Shown piece after piece: positions 39,466-43,216 of a stretch of DNA of 43,216 nucleotides (position 1 is its first letter; every line of letters begins with the position of its first letter). A program made the position numbers and the translations under genes. The notes below the pieces were generated by a model. That model saw nothing but the letters and a program-made list of their open reading frames with translations, was not told the DNA's origin and searched no databases. Source of the DNA: CAZCBX01 sp964497185 (lineage in GTDB: Bacteria; Bdellovibrionota_G; JALEGL01; JAGRMV01); assembly GCA_964497185.1 (NCBI GenBank), contig CAZCBX010000017.1, forward strand, positions 1 through 43,216, written 5' to 3'.

Positions 39466-40827
39466 TTACATTCTAGAAGCGTGCGGAAGCAAATTGTTTG
39501 GATAATTTTTTGTAAAACACGCATCACAGAACTCATTGGCGTCTTGTTTTACCGATGCATACATATTTTCCAGAGACAGATAACCAATGCGATCTGCATC
39601 AATGTATGAAGCAATCTCTTCATCACTCATTTTGGATGCAATGAGTTCTTCTTCGTTGGGTGTGTCCACCCCATAATAGCAAGGGCTGATAAAACGTGGT
39701 GAGCTTATGAGCATGGTGATTTCTTTGACTTTTGCATCCCGAAGCATTTTGATAATTTTTTTGCTGGTTGTGCCGCGAACAATGGAATCATCAATGATGA
39801 CCACTTTTTTATCGCGCAGCAGTTCTTTCACCGGATTGAGTTTAATTTTTACGCCAAAACTGCGAATGCTCTGTTTGGGTTCAATGAATGTTCGCCCAAT
39901 GTAGTGATTTCGAATGAATGCCATTTCAAAATCAATGCCGCTTTCCTGCGCGTAGCCCATCGCCGCAAAATTTCCTGAATCAGGCACGGGCACCACAAAA
40001 TCTGCGTCCACCGGAAATTGTTTGGCCAACGCACGGCCCAGCTGTTTTCGGACTTGATAGGCCGATTGTTCAAAAACATAGGAATCCGGCCGGGCAAAGT
40101 AGATGTGCTCAAAGATACAGTTGCTTTTGCGGCTTTCTTGACCAAAAAAGTCTGATGATACTTCTCCTGAGCGATGCACCGTTAACATTTCGCCGGGTTT
40201 GACTTCACGCTCGTAGGTGACATCCAATAAATCAAAAGAACATGTTTCCGATGAAAAATAATGTGCGTTATCTTGTTTTCCCATCACCAATGGGCGAAAA
40301 CCCAAACGGTCCCGTGCCGCCATTAAAAAATCGGGTGTTAAAATTAAAATAGAAAATGCCCCTTCAAGCCTTGTAAGCGCTTCTTTGATTTTATCTTTAA
40401 GATTTTCTTTTTTAGAGTGCGCCACCAGGTGCAATATCACTTCGGTGTCCATCGTAGATTGGAAGATAGCACCTTTGGCTTCCAATTCTTTTTTAAGTTC
40501 GAGGTAGTTGGTTAAATTTCCATTGTGAGAAATGGACAATTGGCCAAAGGCGCCTGTCACTGAAAAAGGTTGGATGTTGTGCCGATTGTTTTCGCCCGTG
40601 GTGGAGTAGCGAAGGTGACCAATGGAAAAATCACCTTTCAACATGGTTAAAGACTTTTTATTGAACGCATCGGACACCAGCGTTTGTTTTTTAATTTTAA
40701 ATACCTGCTCACCATTGGTTGAAACGATGCCTGCAGCTTCCTGGCCTCGGTGCTGTAGACCATACAATCCCAAATAGGTCATGTTGGACGCTTCAGGTTG
40801 ATGGGTAACGCCAAAAATTCCGCACAT
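39466..40827 (-). CDS. purF: Amidophosphoribosyltransferase
   Basis: The 453-residue enzyme makes phosphoribosylamine from PRPP and glutamine, the first committed step of purine synthesis. Catalytic Cys2 (MCGIFGV) is exposed by removing Met alone, with no propeptide. Glutaminase blocks include YGLQHRGQEAAGIVS and GHLRYSTTG. The PRPP loop is VVIIDDSIVRGTTSKKI. Four Cys (SNCIF, SPCYY and the pair FCDAC) match the [4Fe-4S] ligands of the Bacillus-type enzyme. Its ATG shares one base with the purL stop (TAATG) and GGAGA is 8 nt upstream. It is the last gene seen of purS-purL-purF. Confidence 0.97.
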   Translation of the reverse strand: MCGIFGVTHQPEASNMTYLGLYGLQHRGQEAAGIVSTNGEQVFKIKKQTLVSDAFNKKSLTMLKGDFSIGHLRYSTTGENNRHNIQPFSVTGAFGQLSISHNGNLTNYLELKKELEAKGAIFQSTMDTEVILHLVAHSKKENLKDKIKEALTRLEGAFSILILTPDFLMAARDRLGFRPLVMGKQDNAHYFSSETCSFDLLDVTYEREVKPGEMLTVHRSGEVSSDFFGQESRKSNCIFEHIYFARPDSYVFEQSAYQVRKQLGRALAKQFPVDADFVVPVPDSGNFAAMGYAQESGIDFEMAFIRNHYIGRTFIEPKQSIRSFGVKIKLNPVKELLRDKKVVIIDDSIVRGTTSKKIIKMLRDAKVKEITMLISSPRFISPCYYGVDTPNEEELIASKMSDEEIASYIDADRIGYLSLENMYASVKQDANEFCDACFTKNYPNNLLPHASRM

Positions 40828-43001
40828 TATAATGTCTCCAATGGTGTCTGTCGACGTGCCACCAATTGATCAATGGGAAAATCCACCACATCTTTAATGG
40901 ATAAAGCCTTTCCTCTGACTTTGCCCAAGGCCGATACGGGTAGTTGATGTTTGCGCGCCAAATACATCAAATCATCTTCCTTTTGTGGGTCTAAAACAAT
41001 CAGCATGCAAGCGTTGGTTTCATGAAACAAATAAGCCAGACGCTGCTCAGGCTGACAAGGCAAATCAATGGCTGCGCCATAACCATCGTGTTTCACACAT
41101 TCTATCAACGTTTGAAATAAGCCGCCCCGCGAGATGTCTCGACCAAAATCAATGATGCGATCGAGATAAGCCGCACGCATAAAGGCTTGCAAACGGATTT
41201 CGGCTTCAAGATCAACGGGAGGTAGGCCCAATGTTTCCTGCTGAAGGACAATGCGAGAAAATTCGCTTTGATAAAATGCGTCCAAACGGGGTTGCCCCAC
41301 CAGTAAAATCTGTCGGTCCGACGTCGTAAAATAGGGTTTGATGGACTGTTGGTGTTTGACCACCCCCACCATGCCAATGGTCGGCGTGGGATCAATGTTC
41401 TGTCCATTGGTCTGGTTGTACATGCTTACGTTTCCACCGGTGACGGGGGTTTGCAGTTTCTCCGCGGCTTCTTTGATGCCTGCGATGGTATGAACCAACT
41501 GCCCCATAATTTCAGGCTCTTCCGGATTGCCAAAGTTCAGACAGTTGGTCATGGCCAACGCTTTGGCACCCACGGCCGATAAATTTCGGTAACATTCTGC
41601 CATGACATGCAGCATGCCTTGATGGGGATCGGCTTTGCAATATTTATGATGACTGTCGAGCGTGACCGCCACTTGACTTTTACAGCCCTTCACACGCATG
41701 ACCGCAGCATCCGCACCTGGGTGCAGCAAGGTGTCACTGCCTACGGTATGGTCGTATTGTTGGTAAATGGGTTTGCGGCTGGCTGAGGCAATGTGGGATA
41801 AATACAATTCCACCGCTTCTGAGTCCGACATGGTGCAAGCGTTTAAGTCTTTTGTTTCAGACCATACGGTTGGCGCGTGCCAGGGTCGATCCAATTCTTG
41901 TGCGCCGTCCGATACGATGTGAACAGGCATGTCCACAACTTTTTCTCCGTGATAAAATGCTTCCACTTTGCCTGTGTCTGTTACTTCACCCACATCCACA
42001 CAATCCACGCCCCACTTTTTGGCAATCTCAAACACTTGGGGCAAGCGGTCTTCGGTTGTCACCATGAGCATGCGTTCTTGGGATTCCGATAAGAAAATTT
42101 CATAGGCGCTTGTATCTTCTTCACGAAGCGGAATGCGATCCAAATTGATGTTCATGCCCAGACCACCATTGGATGCCAGTTCAAAGGTAGAGCAAGCAAT
42201 GCCTGCTGCGCCCATGTCTTGAATGCCTTCCACCAGGCCGCCATGAAGCATTTCCAGCGTGGCTTCCATGACCAGCTTTTCCATAAAAGGATCACCCACT
42301 TGTACGGTGGGTCGCTTTTCCTGACTTTCATCGGTAAATTCTTCAGACGCCATGGTGGCCCCATGGATGCCGTCTTTGCCCGTTTTAGAGCCCAGATACA
42401 AAACCCGAAGCCCCACTGTGGATGCTTGGGCCGTGTAAATTTGATCCTTTTTACAAACACCCAGCGCCATGGCATTGACCAAGTTGTTGCCGTTGTAACA
42501 GGCATCAAAATGTGTTTCGCCACCCACATTGGGAATGCCCATGCAATTGCCATAATGAGAAATGCCTCCCACCACACCATGAAATAAAAAAGGTGTGCGT
42601 GGGTGGTCCACTGCACCAAAATGCAAAGAGTCCATCACAGCCATGGGCCTTGCGCCCATGGTGAATACGTCTCGTAGAATTCCCCCAACGCCTGTCGCGG
42701 CGCCTTGAAACGGTTCAATGAAAGATGGATGATTGTGACTTTCCACTTTAAAAACCAACGCGTACTGGTCACCAATGTCAATCACGCCCGCATTTTCTCC
42801 GGGCCCATGGATGACCCATGGTGCTTGCGTGGGCAGTGTTTTTAAATATTTACGCGTGGTTTTGTAGCTACAATGTTCACTCCACATGACTGCAACAATG
42901 CCCAGCTCGACCGAGTTGGGCTCGCGTCCCAACATAGAGACGATCCGCTCAAATTCTTGTTCGGTTAACCCCTGCGCGAGGGCTTCATCGCGTAAACTCA
43001 T
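40827..43001 (-). CDS. purL: Phosphoribosylformylglycinamidine synthase subunit PurL (small type)
   Basis: The 724-residue subunit makes FGAM from FGAR, ATP and ammonia, working with PurS and the glutaminase PurQ. Hallmarks are VAVMWSEHCSYKTTRKYL, GPGENAGVIDIGD, FKVESHNHPSFIEPFQGAAT and GIQDMGAAGIACST. Length is right for small PurL. Start ATG 43001 is preferred; TTG 43016 and ATG 43010 are alternatives. It overlaps purS by 17 nt. purQ is not in the window and probably lies upstream of purS. Confidence 0.96.
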   Translation of the reverse strand: MSLRDEALAQGLTEQEFERIVSMLGREPNSVELGIVAVMWSEHCSYKTTRKYLKTLPTQAPWVIHGPGENAGVIDIGDQYALVFKVESHNHPSFIEPFQGAATGVGGILRDVFTMGARPMAVMDSLHFGAVDHPRTPFLFHGVVGGISHYGNCMGIPNVGGETHFDACYNGNNLVNAMALGVCKKDQIYTAQASTVGLRVLYLGSKTGKDGIHGATMASEEFTDESQEKRPTVQVGDPFMEKLVMEATLEMLHGGLVEGIQDMGAAGIACSTFELASNGGLGMNINLDRIPLREEDTSAYEIFLSESQERMLMVTTEDRLPQVFEIAKKWGVDCVDVGEVTDTGKVEAFYHGEKVVDMPVHIVSDGAQELDRPWHAPTVWSETKDLNACTMSDSEAVELYLSHIASASRKPIYQQYDHTVGSDTLLHPGADAAVMRVKGCKSQVAVTLDSHHKYCKADPHQGMLHVMAECYRNLSAVGAKALAMTNCLNFGNPEEPEIMGQLVHTIAGIKEAAEKLQTPVTGGNVSMYNQTNGQNIDPTPTIGMVGVVKHQQSIKPYFTTSDRQILLVGQPRLDAFYQSEFSRIVLQQETLGLPPVDLEAEIRLQAFMRAAYLDRIIDFGRDISRGGLFQTLIECVKHDGYGAAIDLPCQPEQRLAYLFHETNACMLIVLDPQKEDDLMYLARKHQLPVSALGKVRGKALSIKDVVDFPIDQLVARRQTPLETL

Positions 43002-43216
43002 ACCGCACATTCTCAATGACTGGATTGGCTAAAAGCTGATCACACATGGCCTGCACCTTCTGGCGCGCTTGATCTTCGGTGGCATCCTGCATGTCCACTT
43101 CCAAATATTTGCCCACCCGCACATCTTTGACCTCTTCAAAACCCAGATGGTGCAGCGAAGTGGTCAACGCTTTGCCTTGCGGGTCTAAAATGGCTTTTTT
43201 TAATGTGATAAAAATT
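42985..43216 (-). CDS. purS: Phosphoribosylformylglycinamidine synthase subunit PurS (5' end beyond window)
   Basis: About 76 residues are visible to the stop: IFITLKKAILDPQGKAL, then HHLGFEEVKDVRVGKYLEVD and MCDQLLANPVIENVRYEF. These are the PurS motifs (DPQG, LGF..V..VRVGK, LLANPVIE). PurS bridges PurL and PurQ and helps channel ammonia. Only the first few residues are missing at the window edge. It overlaps purL, so the subunits are co-translated. Confidence 0.92.
   Translation of the reverse strand, partial: IFITLKKAILDPQGKALTTSLHHLGFEEVKDVRVGKYLEVDMQDATEDQARQKVQAMCDQLLANPVIENVRYEFTR

Overview
The window looks like chromosome of a Gram-negative bacterium of moderate GC, most likely from the former Deltaproteobacteria (Myxococcota/Bdellovibrionota-like). 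Evidence for this: several lipoboxes and one predicted outer-membrane barrel, a response regulator with a C-terminal helical domain of the deltaproteobacterial type, a TPR protein and a HEAT-like protein that resemble families I know mainly from those groups, a PurS/PurL/PurF purine set, and Tad (Flp) pilus genes. Species cannot be named from sequence alone. No prophage, insertion sequence, CRISPR array or rRNA was found. Genes are dense, with many 1-30 nt overlaps.

Layout. 1-6350: methylmalonyl-CoA epimerase, a TPR/double cNMP-fold protein, a small SAP/Rho_N-like protein, two coupled lipoproteins, a TIGR02757 protein and a HEAT-repeat protein. 6448-13912: apt, smc and a pair of beta-propeller-like lipoproteins. 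14047-15561: a 2-Cys peroxiredoxin, then a tRNA-Thr(CGT) flanked by a 5' and a 3' fragment of itself, then a DCC-family protein. 15561-19383: SH3b/beta-barrel protein, lytic transglycosylase, GAF/HD-GYP and PilZ (c-di-GMP signalling). 19399-26880: the rsmD-coaD-aspartate aminotransferase-PilZ operon on minus, and the response regulator-valS-birA-TPR operon on plus. 27220-30230: an ECF-type transporter operon (T, fused A-A, S). 30288-38000: HEAT-like protein, thioredoxin-like ferredoxin, two Flp prepilins, a convergent nlpD-like/pcm/surE operon, three TadE/TadG-like proteins and CpaB. 38224-43216: zinc-ribbon membrane protein, and purS-purL-purF on minus.

The most unusual content is intergenic. 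Three gene-free stretches (4.6-4.9 kb, 27.0-27.2 kb, 37.9-38.1 kb) carry five copies of a roughly 70-nt hairpin. Each has a conserved asymmetric core and long terminal arms whose sequences differ between copies while complementarity is kept. Each locus also has a short CAAACGCC/GGCGTTTG hairpin. Read on one strand, every core contains a GA/GA internal loop (potential tandem sheared G.A pairs) next to a bulge. A compact relative sits beside the tRNA-Thr at 14952-14986. I do not recognise this as a named repeat family.

A second recurring pattern is regulatory. Several first genes of transcription units lack a Shine-Dalgarno sequence and have a sigma70-like -10 box ending only 6-9 nt before the start codon, which suggests frequent leaderless mRNAs.
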